Assembly: GCA_964352785.1 (NCBI GenBank)
Contig: CAYGTI010000002.1
Location: 115,891 to 179,890, forward strand
Direction: 5' to 3'
DNA length: 64,000 nucleotides
DNA from: JACOMS01 sp964352785
Lineage (GTDB): Bacteria; Pseudomonadota; Alphaproteobacteria; Caulobacterales; Maricaulaceae
Below are positions 25,505 to 34,674 of this stretch, piece after piece. The position numbers and the translations under genes are program-made. Numbering within the stretch: position 1 is the stretch's first letter; every line of letters starts with the position of its first letter. The notes under the pieces were generated by a model. That model did no database searches. It saw only the letters and a program-made list of their open reading frames with translations, and had not been told where the DNA came from.

Positions 25505-26297
25505 ACGTTTTCTGTCGGTGTCAATGGCTGCCGCAATTATGGCGGGATGCGGCGCAGCACACCATAACACTGACATGCCAGCACTTTACCCTGTTGAGGG
25601 CCTGAGCGCAGAGCAAATTATGCAAAGCGCTCATGACGCCGCAGGCGGGGAGAGTTGGCGCAGACCTAAAAGCCTATCAATGATGGGGTACGGTGTGTTT
25701 TATAAAGGCGGCGAGGCTGTCAAACACGAAACCCACAACATGTGGCGCGTTTATGATGCGGGTAAAACTGACGCGCACAGGGTCGATGGCAAGGTACGGC
25801 TTGAGTCTCTTCTGGGCGGGCAGCGTATTATTGATTTGAGCTATGACGGGGAGATAACTTATACGGCGGCGGGGCCGCAAGCGCCGTCTGAAGCGGATAA
25901 ACAGTGGTCTTCGAGCTTTGGCTTTGGTGTGGTTCGGCATGCACTTGACGACGGCTATGCCGTTGCTCGCCAGCCCGATGACCTGACTGATGGACGCCCG
26001 TCATTCATCATTAAGGTTACCGACCCAATGGGCGGCACCACACAATTTGGTATCGCGCAGGATGATTACGCCATACTCAAAGTGGGGTTTAACACGCCGC
26101 GCGGCTGGCATGAGAGGATTTATTCCAATTTCTATTCAAATCCGGGCGTTGCTTGGGTTCAGCCGGGACGTGTTAGGCTCTATTATAATGGCGTGAAGAC
26201 GAACGAGGTTATTTGGACGTCATTCAGTATCAACGAGGATTTACCCGATTGCCTTTTCGTTTTGCCAGAGGCGCAGGATTGCCGCCCGTCATATTAG
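25497..26297 (+). CDS. Predicted lipoprotein of unknown function
   Basis: A 266-residue lipoprotein with lipobox M15-A16-G17-C18. The mature part begins with MQSAHDAAGGESW, then a beta-rich region. The pattern (helix followed by repeated strands, ending with an FSINEDLPDCLFVLP segment) looks like an outer-membrane-lipoprotein lipid-binding fold (LolA-like), but I could not match a family. Start ATG 25497 gives the leader and overlaps the MFS gene by eight bases, so the two are coupled. Function not assigned. Confidence 0.65.
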   Translation: MPKRFLSVSMAAAIMAGCGAAHHNTDMPALYPVEGLSAEQIMQSAHDAAGGESWRRPKSLSMMGYGVFYKGGEAVKHETHNMWRVYDAGKTDAHRVDGKVRLESLLGGQRIIDLSYDGEITYTAAGPQAPSEADKQWSSSFGFGVVRHALDDGYAVARQPDDLTDGRPSFIIKVTDPMGGTTQFGIAQDDYAILKVGFNTPRGWHERIYSNFYSNPGVAWVQPGRVRLYYNGVKTNEVIWTSFSINEDLPDCLFVLPEAQDCRPSY

Positions 26298-26381
26298 GCT
26301 AGCTCCAAAGATATAGGCCGGACGCTCTATGTTCGCATAAATGTAATTATGCCACGTCCATTTGTTGTGCTATCGTAATTT

Positions 26382-27434
26382 ATGGGCAAACTTCTTAGGC
26401 ACATAACCTTTGGTCTTTTGTCGGCATGTACTCTGGCCGGATGTGCGGCGACATCAAATCCAAAGCCAACTCTACAGCAATTATCTCTGTCTCAAACGCT
26501 TGAGGATCATAAAATTATTTCTCTTCCTTATAGACTATACGGGAAGGGCATTTTTATGATTCCGATATCCGTCGGGGGAAGTCATGACCTTGATTTTTTA
26601 GTAGACACGGGCGCTACAAAATCTGCACTTTATAAATCTTCTGTGCGCAAGTTGGGTTATTCCGAAGACACGAATAGTTTCATGAAAATACACGGCATGA
26701 ACCAGATGGAAGACCGTCCATCTCTTCTTGTGCCGTACATTCAGCTTGGGCATGAGCAATTTGCGAATATAAACATGGCAATTTTAGAGGACCGTAAAAG
26801 CCCTATTGATCTTGTGCGCGTACCGGATGGTTTGATTGGTATGGATGTTTTGCAGGAATTTCGCATCTTTGTTGATGCTAGGAGTAAGACTTTCAATCTT
26901 ATTCCAAAATCAATGCCAGCTCCACTTATTCCTACAAAGTGGCAAACAGTTGTTCTTCGTGAAAACCCTTTCTTAGAGGATAAATATAATCTGCATTTCT
27001 TGGAAATCAGACTTGGCAATCACTTGATTCCAGCTTTGTTGGATACAGGCTCCGAAGAAAATTTAATGAATTGGAATGTTTCGATGTTCCCACAGTTGCG
27101 TCGTGCGCGCAAAAAAATGCGTGAAAAATGGATGATTGAAGGCGCGGTTGGCGTATTTAAGCCGCAACATCTTGTTAAAGCGGAGAATATTCGCAGCGGA
27201 CAAAAATATTGGAGGCGTAGTGAGTTCGTTGTGATGGAATTTGATGGACTTGATATTTTAGGTATTAAGGATCAGCCCTTTTTGATTGCGGGTTCGGCAT
27301 TGTTTGTTGATCAAACATTCTACTTGGATTTTGCTGAAAATATTATTCGTTTTAAACCTCCTAGCATGGATCTCCGCTCCAGAGAACTTTTGATGTCTCG
27401 AACCATTTACCGCGATCCAGATTCTACTCAGTAG
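26382..27434 (+). CDS. Lipoprotein with two retropepsin-like aspartyl domains
   Basis: A 350-residue protein with lipobox L18-A19-G20-C21. Two pepsin-type active-site motifs are present: FLVDTGATKSAL (Asp75) and ALLDTGSEENLM (Asp221). The first domain also has DGLIGMDVL (149-157), a hydrophobic-hydrophobic-Gly motif seen after the catalytic Asp in retropepsins. Bacterial retropepsins normally have one such motif and dimerise; here one chain carries both, like pepsin. It would act on periplasmic or outer-membrane substrates. It stands alone, ending six bases before alr on the opposite strand. Confidence 0.8.
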   Translation: MGKLLRHITFGLLSACTLAGCAATSNPKPTLQQLSLSQTLEDHKIISLPYRLYGKGIFMIPISVGGSHDLDFLVDTGATKSALYKSSVRKLGYSEDTNSFMKIHGMNQMEDRPSLLVPYIQLGHEQFANINMAILEDRKSPIDLVRVPDGLIGMDVLQEFRIFVDARSKTFNLIPKSMPAPLIPTKWQTVVLRENPFLEDKYNLHFLEIRLGNHLIPALLDTGSEENLMNWNVSMFPQLRRARKKMREKWMIEGAVGVFKPQHLVKAENIRSGQKYWRRSEFVVMEFDGLDILGIKDQPFLIAGSALFVDQTFYLDFAENIIRFKPPSMDLRSRELLMSRTIYRDPDSTQ

Positions 27435-27440
27435 GGCGCG

Positions 27441-28562
27441 TTATATGTAAATACGGCGGCATCTTTGCCCAAGCCGTACAAGCATTTCGTAATTTATAGT
27501 GCCCATCCGCTCTGCATCGCTCTCTAAGTGTTCACCGCGCATTTCGGCCCAATCGCCAATCCTGGGCTGTTTTCGCATGCGGCTGATGTCTAGAATTGTC
27601 AGATCCATACTGACGCGGCCTATAATTGGAACGCGCTGTCCCGCCAGCGAGGCAAAATGTTGCGGCTGTCCGTCAAGGCCGCTGGCATGCAAGGGAATGC
27701 CGTCCGCATAGCCCGCGCCCACAGTGGCCAATGTCATATCCCGGCTGGCCGTAAAGGCGGCGTTATATCCAACGGTCTCGCCGGCTTTCACATCCCTGAT
27801 TTGTAGCACCGCCGCCAGTAGAGAGATTACCGGGCTGGAGGTCTCTGCGTTACTATCGGTTGTGGCTTTGCCGCCGTATAGGCCAATACCCGGGCGCACC
27901 ATTTGGAAGTGATATTTTCGGCCGAGATAAATACCAGCTGTGTTGGCTATGCTGAGCGGGCCAACGGGCAGACGGGCGGCGCTGCGCTTAAACCGGGCAA
28001 GCTGATCTGCGTTCATGGGGTGCTCGGCATTTGATGCGCACGCAAGGTGGCTCATGACAAATTCATAATTAATTCCGTCGCGCAAAGTTTTGTTTTTGCT
28101 GAGAATTTCAAACTCACTTTCAGAAAAACCAAGCCTGTTCATCCCCGTATCGACATGAATGGCCGAGTAGGGAGCGGATTTCATATTCGCAATAGTGTCC
28201 GCCCACATGCGGGCCTGAACGAGAGAGTTGATCACGGGTTTGAGACGTGATCCGAAAAATAACGTTAAATCCCGTGGAGACGGGCCGTTGAGGACATAAA
28301 TGCTTGAGTTTTCACCGATAGCGCTACGCAAGATTTTACCTTCGCCAGCTGTTGCTACGAAAAAGTTGCGGCATCCGGCCCCGTAAAGCGTTTTGCCGAC
28401 GCGCTCTGCGCCAAGCCCATATGCATCGGCTTTGACGCTTGCGGCGACTTTGACGTTCCCGCCAACTTTATCCTGTAAGGCTTTATAATTGCTCTTAATC
28501 GCGTCCAAATTGATTTGAACGGCGGGGCGGGTAGAAAAATTCGGGCCGAGATCGGAAGCCAT
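27441..28562 (-). CDS. alr: Alanine racemase
   Basis: PLP enzyme that makes D-alanine for peptidoglycan, 373 residues. The PLP lysine is Lys44 in ASVKADAYGLGA; the catalytic tyrosine is Tyr266 in ETVGYNAAF; GYADGIP follows. I chose ATG 28562 because AAGGAC lies six bases before it; a TTG at 28580 is in frame but has no such site. Downstream of dnaB on the same strand (123 bases), an arrangement common in alphaproteobacteria. Confidence 0.95.
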   Translation of the reverse strand: MASDLGPNFSTRPAVQINLDAIKSNYKALQDKVGGNVKVAASVKADAYGLGAERVGKTLYGAGCRNFFVATAGEGKILRSAIGENSSIYVLNGPSPRDLTLFFGSRLKPVINSLVQARMWADTIANMKSAPYSAIHVDTGMNRLGFSESEFEILSKNKTLRDGINYEFVMSHLACASNAEHPMNADQLARFKRSAARLPVGPLSIANTAGIYLGRKYHFQMVRPGIGLYGGKATTDSNAETSSPVISLLAAVLQIRDVKAGETVGYNAAFTASRDMTLATVGAGYADGIPLHASGLDGQPQHFASLAGQRVPIIGRVSMDLTILDISRMRKQPRIGDWAEMRGEHLESDAERMGTINYEMLVRLGQRCRRIYI

Positions 28563-28685
28563 GCGGATGTCCTTTGTCAAACAACGTCTTTTGCCGCTGA
28601 ATTATGGCACCCCTAAGGCCGCATTATAGTTTTGGCAATGATAGAGATAATTATACTCTTGGGCCTAGCTTTGTGTGATGTTCTT

Positions 28686-30176
28686 TTAGTGCCCAATATC
28701 TCCAAAACGATCCTCTTGAGCCAAATTGCCGAACTTGGTGATGTTGGCGTTAAAGGAGAGTTTGATCGTGCCGATAGGCCCGTGGCGCTGCTTGCCGACA
28801 ATAACTTCGGCCTTACCGTGAAGGCGTTCCATGTCTTCTTGCCATTTAAGATGATCTTCCGTGCCTTCGGACGGTTCTGTCCGGGCCTTGTAATATTCTT
28901 CCCGAAACACGAACATGACAACATCCGCATCCTGCTCAATCGAGCCGGATTCGCGAAGGTCAGAGAGTTGCGGTCGTTTATCATCCCGGCTTTCAACTTG
29001 CCGCGAGAGCTGCGCAAGGGCGAGAACAGGTACGTCAAGTTCCTTGGCGAGCGATTTTAGTCCCATCGTAATAGCGCTGACTTCCTGTACGCGCCCGTCG
29101 CTGGATTTGAGCGCCTTACCTCCTGTTAGGAGCTGGAGATAGTCAACGATTATCAGATCAAGACCGCCCATGCGTTTGAGACGCCGAGAGCGCGCAGCAA
29201 GCTGCCCAATGGAGATGCCGCCCGTATCGTCAATATGCAGCGGGATATTGCTAATTTCCTCGGCGCTATCACGCACGAGTTCATATTCTTGGGCCGTAAT
29301 ATCGCCGCGCCGAATTTTATGAGACGGGACGCCGGATTGCTCAGCTAAGATACGGGTGGCAAGCTGCTCAGAGGACATTTCAAGACTGAAAAAGGCGACG
29401 CGGGCCCCGTCAGCGGCTTTGGAAACACCCGTCTCAGTTTTTTCTTCGCGGAATTTTTTGGCGGCGTGAAACGCGATATTGGTCGCAAGCGCGGTTTTGC
29501 CCATAGAGGGCCGCCCCGCCAGAATGATGAGGTCGGATTTATGAAACCCGCCTAGCTGGCGGTCCATATCTATCAAGCCTGTCGCGGTACCAGAGAGGCT
29601 ACCATCTCTGGAGTAAGCGGCGGAGGCCATCTCAATGGATTTTATCATCGCTTGCTTAAAGGTCACAAACCCGCCTTGAACCGCGCCAAGTTCGGCGAGA
29701 TTATAGAGTTGGCTTTCGGCCTCGGTGATTTGCTCGCGGGCATCAATCTCGCTGTCGGGGTCAGACGCAGCCTGCGAAATGTCGCCGCCTAGCCGGATAA
29801 GTTCCCGCCGCATGGCAAGATCAAAAATCATTTTCGCATATTCAGGCGCGGCGGCCCCGGACGGTGCATGCAAAAGCAACTCGGCGAGATATTGCTCGCC
29901 GCCAATATCGACAAGGGTTTCGTCCTGCGAGAACCTATTTTTAAGTACAATAGCGTCGGCAAGTTTACCTGTTTCAATTAAGCGCGCGGCGGTTTCAAAA
30001 ATGCGGCGGTGTACTGGATTATAGAAATGTTTAGCATCAATAATGCCGCTGACACGGTGGTAAAGTTCATTATCGTAGAGCAGCGCGCCGAGTAGGGCTT
30101 GTTCAGCGGCGTTGCTGTGCGGGGTCGTGTCGAGGTCTTGCGCCGACTCGGGCGGAGTATCTGAAATGAAGGCCAT
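28686..30176 (-). CDS. dnaB: Replicative DNA helicase
   Basis: Hexameric 5'-3' helicase at the replication fork, 496 residues. N-terminal DnaB domain (about 20-125) and C-terminal RecA-like domain with Walker A GRPSMGKTA (221-229) and Walker B LIIVDYLQLL. The QVESRDDKRPQLSDLRESGSIEQDAD and GPIGTIKL motifs complete the family. No intein is present. First gene of the dnaB-alr pair. Confidence 0.97.
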   Translation of the reverse strand: MAFISDTPPESAQDLDTTPHSNAAEQALLGALLYDNELYHRVSGIIDAKHFYNPVHRRIFETAARLIETGKLADAIVLKNRFSQDETLVDIGGEQYLAELLLHAPSGAAAPEYAKMIFDLAMRRELIRLGGDISQAASDPDSEIDAREQITEAESQLYNLAELGAVQGGFVTFKQAMIKSIEMASAAYSRDGSLSGTATGLIDMDRQLGGFHKSDLIILAGRPSMGKTALATNIAFHAAKKFREEKTETGVSKAADGARVAFFSLEMSSEQLATRILAEQSGVPSHKIRRGDITAQEYELVRDSAEEISNIPLHIDDTGGISIGQLAARSRRLKRMGGLDLIIVDYLQLLTGGKALKSSDGRVQEVSAITMGLKSLAKELDVPVLALAQLSRQVESRDDKRPQLSDLRESGSIEQDADVVMFVFREEYYKARTEPSEGTEDHLKWQEDMERLHGKAEVIVGKQRHGPIGTIKLSFNANITKFGNLAQEDRFGDIGH

Positions 30177-30349
30177 GACAACTTTATAGCACAGTTTATG
30201 CTTATGTCATGAGCCGTGGCAGCGATGTTATGCTTTGGCGGGGGTTATTAACAGTTTGTTAGTAATTTCATCGAATCGTTTTGACGAAACATTAACCATC
30301 ACGAGTCACAATGAGAGGGAATTTTGCTGTTACACCATAGGAGGCAGAT

Positions 30350-31414
30350 ATGACCCGCTTTAAAATTATGATGACCACTACAGGGGCGCTTAGCCTGATT
30401 GCTGGAGCCGCTTTTGCTCAGACGGGTACATATAGCATTGTGCAGCCTACTCAAACCACGAGCACGGCAACAAGCCAAACCCAATTTGTGCGTCCCGGCG
30501 ATGTCAGCCCCGAAGAATATTCGCGCTTGCTCGCCGAAGCTGACCGCATTCGCGCTTATCAGGCCTCGCAAGGTAGCACAGCCGCAGCGCCTATATATAA
30601 TACGGCTCATAACCTAACGTCTGGTACTCAGCCGCAAACTTACGAGCAATATATTGCCGGACGTCAGCAAGCCCAGGCACAATTGCAGGCTCAAGTCCAA
30701 ACTCAGCCTCAATATCAGCAGCAGCAAAGACCTGTCTATCAACAGCGCCCAATTTACCAAACGCCGCAGCCACAACCGCGCCCCGTTTACCAGAGTCAGC
30801 CGCAAACCTATCAGCCGCCGATGCAGCCCGTTTATGTCCAGGTGCCCACGCCGGTCAACCGCGCATACCAACCGCCTGCGAATAATCCCGTGATTTATGC
30901 CACAATGCCAACGGTTGTAGGCGCCGCCGCAGGAGTACACAGTGTTGTCAAAGGCGATACGCTATACAGCTTGTCAAAACGCTATGGTGTGCCGTTGAAA
31001 AACCTCAAATCAGCCAATGGTTTGAGCGGAAATATCATCAGTATCGGTCAGCGTTTAACGGTTCCGGGCGCTGCCGCAGCGACGCCTGCTGGTTATTCCG
31101 TGCCAGTCCAAAATACATACCCCCAGCAATATACAAGGCCAACGCAATATAACCGGACAACGGGCCAAGCTTATTATGTGCCGTCATCAACCCAAATTAC
31201 GATGCCAACGCAAGGTAGCCGCACGATTAAAGCCGTGCAGCCCGTTCCGCCGAGCGGCGTTTATGCCGTTCTGCCAAAAGATACGCTCTACAGCATCTCG
31301 CGCTTTGCTTGCGTGAACCCGTATGATGTGGCGCGTTTGAACGGGATATCAGATTCAACTGCCCTTACGCCGGGTCAAAAACTCAGCATGCCATCAGGGC
31401 ATTGCTTGAATTAG
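30350..31414 (+). CDS. Secreted LysM-domain protein
   Basis: A 354-residue envelope protein with a signal peptide (AFA/QTG near 24). A long Gln/Pro/Tyr-rich linker (about 80-185) precedes the first LysM domain (about 197-241, VVKGDTLYSLSKRYGVPL); a second linker leads to LysM 2 (about 304-350, VLPKDTLYSISRFACVNPYD). LysM binds peptidoglycan. No peptidase domain follows, so it is likely a structural or scaffolding protein. GGAGG precedes the start. Two cysteines occur only in the last LysM. Confidence 0.88.
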   Translation: MTRFKIMMTTTGALSLIAGAAFAQTGTYSIVQPTQTTSTATSQTQFVRPGDVSPEEYSRLLAEADRIRAYQASQGSTAAAPIYNTAHNLTSGTQPQTYEQYIAGRQQAQAQLQAQVQTQPQYQQQQRPVYQQRPIYQTPQPQPRPVYQSQPQTYQPPMQPVYVQVPTPVNRAYQPPANNPVIYATMPTVVGAAAGVHSVVKGDTLYSLSKRYGVPLKNLKSANGLSGNIISIGQRLTVPGAAAATPAGYSVPVQNTYPQQYTRPTQYNRTTGQAYYVPSSTQITMPTQGSRTIKAVQPVPPSGVYAVLPKDTLYSISRFACVNPYDVARLNGISDSTALTPGQKLSMPSGHCLN

Positions 31415-31531
31415 TGCAATTCCTGTTAAATCAGAATCAGAAATTAGGGCTTATTTGCCTATTTTCTGACGCTTTCTTGAGTATGATTAAACAGGAAATG
31501 CACTTGGGCATTTCACCAACGACTCTCACAA

Positions 31532-31550
31532 GCTCCGCTTTTAGCGGAGC
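31532..31550. other. Perfect 7-bp stem-loop in intergenic gap
   Basis: GCTCCGC and GCGGAGC (31532-31538, 31544-31550) pair around a TTTTA loop. It lies between the LysM gene and the convergent ATP-grasp gene, 118 bases beyond the LysM stop. No T-run follows on either strand, so it is not a classical intrinsic terminator, though it may end or protect either transcript. Confidence 0.45.
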
Positions 31551-31616
31551 ATGTGGTCTTCGCAGCTCGCCATCAGGCGTAAGCGCATAGCACGTCTCAC
31601 GGTGAGCAAAAGTCAC

Positions 31617-33125
31617 CTATTCGGCATCGATCAAAGCTTTGAAATGATCAAATATGGCGCGGTAAAGACTGTCGCCTAATAATTGGTCTTCTATGTCCGC
31701 GTCTATGTTTGGGTTATCATTGATTTCAATGACATAAATCTGTCCTTCGACTTCTTTGAGGTCTACGCCGTATAATCCTTTACCGACAATCGCGCACGCC
31801 GAGAGGGCGGTCGTCATGACGGCTTCGGGGACCTCTTCGAGTGGAATACAGGCGAAATCACCATCAATATTGTCGCTATCAGTGCTGGTATGGTTGTAAA
31901 TTTGCCAGTGCGACTTCGCCATAAAATACTTACAAGCGAAAAGTGCCTTGCCGTTCAGCACGACAATCCGCCAATCAAAATCGGACTTTACGAAATCCTG
32001 TACCAGAACCATTTCAGATTTTGCGAACATTTCCCGCAGCCTGTCTTCAAACTCTGATTGCGTTTGAACCTTAAAAATGCCGCGCGAGAACGACCCGTCC
32101 GGAATTTTCAAAATCTTTGGAAAATCAGTGTCCGCCAGCTTTGGTGTCTGGCGTTGGTGTTTATACACGAAGAATCCGTTTGGCGCGGGAATTTTATGCT
32201 TTTTAAACATCTCCTGCAGATAGACCTTATTACAACATCTGAGGATGGACATCGGATCGTCAATGACGGCCAAACCTTCTCGCGCCGCTTTTTCGGCAAA
32301 TCGATAAGTATGAGAGTTGACCGCCGTCGTTTCGCGAATGAACAACGCATCAAATTCAAGCAAAGAATTTAAATCAAATTTCGTGATAAACTCGACGTAA
32401 AATCCCATAGACTTACCAATACGGGCGAAATTCTTGAGTGCTTTGGGATTGGACGGTGTGAGGGCTTCCTCAGGGTCATGCAATATGGCGAGCCAGTATT
32501 TCTCTGCGGTCTGATTCGCGCGTGTTTTGTCCCATTTCGTCCCCGTAAATTCGTTTAATGTCTGATTAAAGAATTCGGCGTAGGGCTTTATAACGTTCAG
32601 CAGGAACGGGCTTATAGATTTGATTGTCCAGAGACTGCGGGGTTTTGCGAGCGTGAGCCTGACGGCGGGCAGTCTGAAGGCATCGAAAACCTGCCGTCCA
32701 AAGTCCTCCAGACTTCGGTCTTCGGTTCGGCCAAAGAATATGTCGAGTTCTGTTCGCCCGCTCAGCGCCTTGATCGTCTCCGGGTCATTGAGAATCGCTT
32801 CGAGCTCGTCAAAGCGCCCCGTATGAATGCGTTTCCAGTGGGCGTGCACGACATCCGTTATCGCAGGAACACAGAATTGATCACGCGCGTCGGCCAACAG
32901 AGAACAATAGTATCCCGTCTTTAAATAGCTGTAATTATTACATAGATTGATGACAAAAGTTCGTCGAGTCAGCCTGTAATTGTCGCGGTATGTGCCTGAA
33001 ATATACTCATCAGGCGTGACGATGAGGCGGCCTTTGGCGGGTTTTACAATGTGTAAAATCTGATCGACAATCACAATATGTGTGATCCAGGCGCGCGTCT
33101 GATTGGGTGTTGTCGGGGTTGACAT
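31617..33125 (-). CDS. RLAN-RimK-type ATP-grasp ligase
   Basis: A 502-residue predicted amide ligase. The N-terminal about 170 residues match the RLAN domain (RimK-like ATP-grasp N-terminal), and the C-terminal half is a RimK-type ATP-grasp with ILKIPDGSFSRGIFKV and the metal-binding VIEINDNPNID. Enzymes of this type link amino acids to peptides or small molecules through acyl phosphates. It starts three bases after the GNAT gene and is probably cotranscribed. The substrate is unknown; peptide or polyamine-like modification has been proposed for the family (recollection of comparative-genomic work on amidoligases, not checked). Confidence 0.85.
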   Translation of the reverse strand: MSTPTTPNQTRAWITHIVIVDQILHIVKPAKGRLIVTPDEYISGTYRDNYRLTRRTFVINLCNNYSYLKTGYYCSLLADARDQFCVPAITDVVHAHWKRIHTGRFDELEAILNDPETIKALSGRTELDIFFGRTEDRSLEDFGRQVFDAFRLPAVRLTLAKPRSLWTIKSISPFLLNVIKPYAEFFNQTLNEFTGTKWDKTRANQTAEKYWLAILHDPEEALTPSNPKALKNFARIGKSMGFYVEFITKFDLNSLLEFDALFIRETTAVNSHTYRFAEKAAREGLAVIDDPMSILRCCNKVYLQEMFKKHKIPAPNGFFVYKHQRQTPKLADTDFPKILKIPDGSFSRGIFKVQTQSEFEDRLREMFAKSEMVLVQDFVKSDFDWRIVVLNGKALFACKYFMAKSHWQIYNHTSTDSDNIDGDFACIPLEEVPEAVMTTALSACAIVGKGLYGVDLKEVEGQIYVIEINDNPNIDADIEDQLLGDSLYRAIFDHFKALIDAE

Positions 33126-33128
33126 ATT

Positions 33129-33557
33129 TTAAAACCCTTTGCGCATCAGCATGGCCGCCATACCGTCGCTGTAAAATGCCTCTCGGCACCCAATAGTCTC
33201 ATACCCTCTGCGGTAATAAAACGCCTGCGCGCGGGTATTGTCTTGCCGCACTTCAAGTTTTACCCCGGGTTTGGAGCAATGATGTTCCAGATGATCCATC
33301 AAGACGTCAGCGAAACCTTTGCCCTGACAGGATAGGGCAAGCGCGAGCGAATAAAGCCGCGCAAACTTGGATAAACGGTGCTGTAGTAAAATCGCGTATG
33401 CCATCACCCCGCACTCTTGCTCCATGACCCAGACTGCGGCTTGCGGGTTTTTTAGCATGTACAAGACTGACCTTCTTGAAAGACGGTCTGTGGTAAACGC
33501 CTCGGTTTCCAGCGCCATAACCGCGTCAATATCTGAAATCTTACCTAATCTTATCAC
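33129..33557 (-). CDS. GNAT-family N-acetyltransferase
   Basis: A 142-residue GNAT domain. The acetyl-CoA loop appears as LSCQGKGFADVLM (Q/RxxGxG/A motif), and the ending TRAQAFYYRRGYETIG is motif B. Such enzymes acetylate amines on small molecules or peptides. It sits 103 bases beyond trpD and three bases before the ATP-grasp gene, so the pair likely acts on one product. In many alphaproteobacteria trpC follows trpD; here it does not. Confidence 0.87.
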   Translation of the reverse strand: MIRLGKISDIDAVMALETEAFTTDRLSRRSVLYMLKNPQAAVWVMEQECGVMAYAILLQHRLSKFARLYSLALALSCQGKGFADVLMDHLEHHCSKPGVKLEVRQDNTRAQAFYYRRGYETIGCREAFYSDGMAAMLMRKGF

Positions 33558-33660
33558 GTTTTAAAGTCCAAATTTGAAATTTAGATGTGTGTTGCTTCAA
33601 GCGTATTTTAGTGCCCACAGGCGGCGCCCACGTAGCGAAAAATGTAGTCGTGCAAAAGTC

Positions 33661-34674
33661 TTATGTATTTGAGAGATCAACCAGATGGCTTAGCGCGGCT
33701 CTGGCTTTGCCGGAACTGATAGATGTTGCGGCCATATCAATCCCTGTCGGAATATCGTTGGCAAGGCCTGCGATCATCAAGGCCGCGCCGCTATTGATCA
33801 GAACAATATCCCGGTAGGCTGAATGCTCGCCGTTCAACAGCGCGGTGAGCGCCATGGCATTTTGCGCGGGCTTGCCGCCTCTAAGTGCGCTTATTGTGGT
33901 GAGATCAATGCCATAGCTCTCGGGTGAGATATCAAATTCAGTGACCTTGCCGTCTTTCACTTCGCTGACCCGCGTTGGGCCCGTCGTGCTGATTTCGTCA
34001 AGTCCGTCTGCCCCGTGAACGACCCACACATGGGTGCTACCGAGATCCCGCAGTGCTTCGGCCATAGGTTTGCGCCAGCTATCCTCACACACGCCCAAAA
34101 GCTGCCTTTTCGCGCCCGCTGGATTACACAAAGGGCCAAGCATATTAAAAAGCGTGCGGATGCCGAGTGATTTACGCGCGGGGCCGACATGGCGCATTGC
34201 CGGGTGGTGATTGGGCGCGAACAGAAAGCCGACGCCAGCTTCTGTGACGCATTGCGCCGCGAGTTCTGGCGAGACGGCGAGGTTTACGCCCAGTTCTGAT
34301 AATGTATCCGCTGTGCCTGTCAGGCTGCTGGCCGCGCGATTGCCATGTTTGGCGACCTTTGCACCCGCACCCGCACAGACAATTGCACTTGCCGTTGAGA
34401 TACTCAGAGTATGCAATCCGGTGCCGCCTGTACCGACAATATCAATAATATCTGCATCAATATTAACGGGCGTCATGTGAGCGCGCATGACTTTAGTGCC
34501 TGTGCGGATTTCTTGCGACGTTAATCCGATCATCTCTAGGCCTAGCAAAAGTGCGCTGACCTGTGCGTCATTCGCCTCGCCGCGCAGGATAGATGTGAGC
34601 GCAGCTTCAAAGACGTCTTCGCTCGGACGGTCATTGCGCGACAAGGTTTTAAAGATGGACGGATTGAAACTCAT
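33661..34674 (-). CDS. trpD: Anthranilate phosphoribosyltransferase
   Basis: Second step of tryptophan synthesis, joining anthranilate with PRPP. The protein has 337 residues. DIVGTGGTGLHTLSISTASA and KHGNRAASS are the PRPP and Mg sites; the latter continues LTGTAD in place of the more common SGSAD. Its start overlaps the trpG stop by four bases, so the two are coupled. Last of the ppiD-trpE-trpG-trpD operon. Confidence 0.96.
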   Translation of the reverse strand: MSFNPSIFKTLSRNDRPSEDVFEAALTSILRGEANDAQVSALLLGLEMIGLTSQEIRTGTKVMRAHMTPVNIDADIIDIVGTGGTGLHTLSISTASAIVCAGAGAKVAKHGNRAASSLTGTADTLSELGVNLAVSPELAAQCVTEAGVGFLFAPNHHPAMRHVGPARKSLGIRTLFNMLGPLCNPAGAKRQLLGVCEDSWRKPMAEALRDLGSTHVWVVHGADGLDEISTTGPTRVSEVKDGKVTEFDISPESYGIDLTTISALRGGKPAQNAMALTALLNGEHSAYRDIVLINSGAALMIAGLANDIPTGIDMAATSISSGKARAALSHLVDLSNT

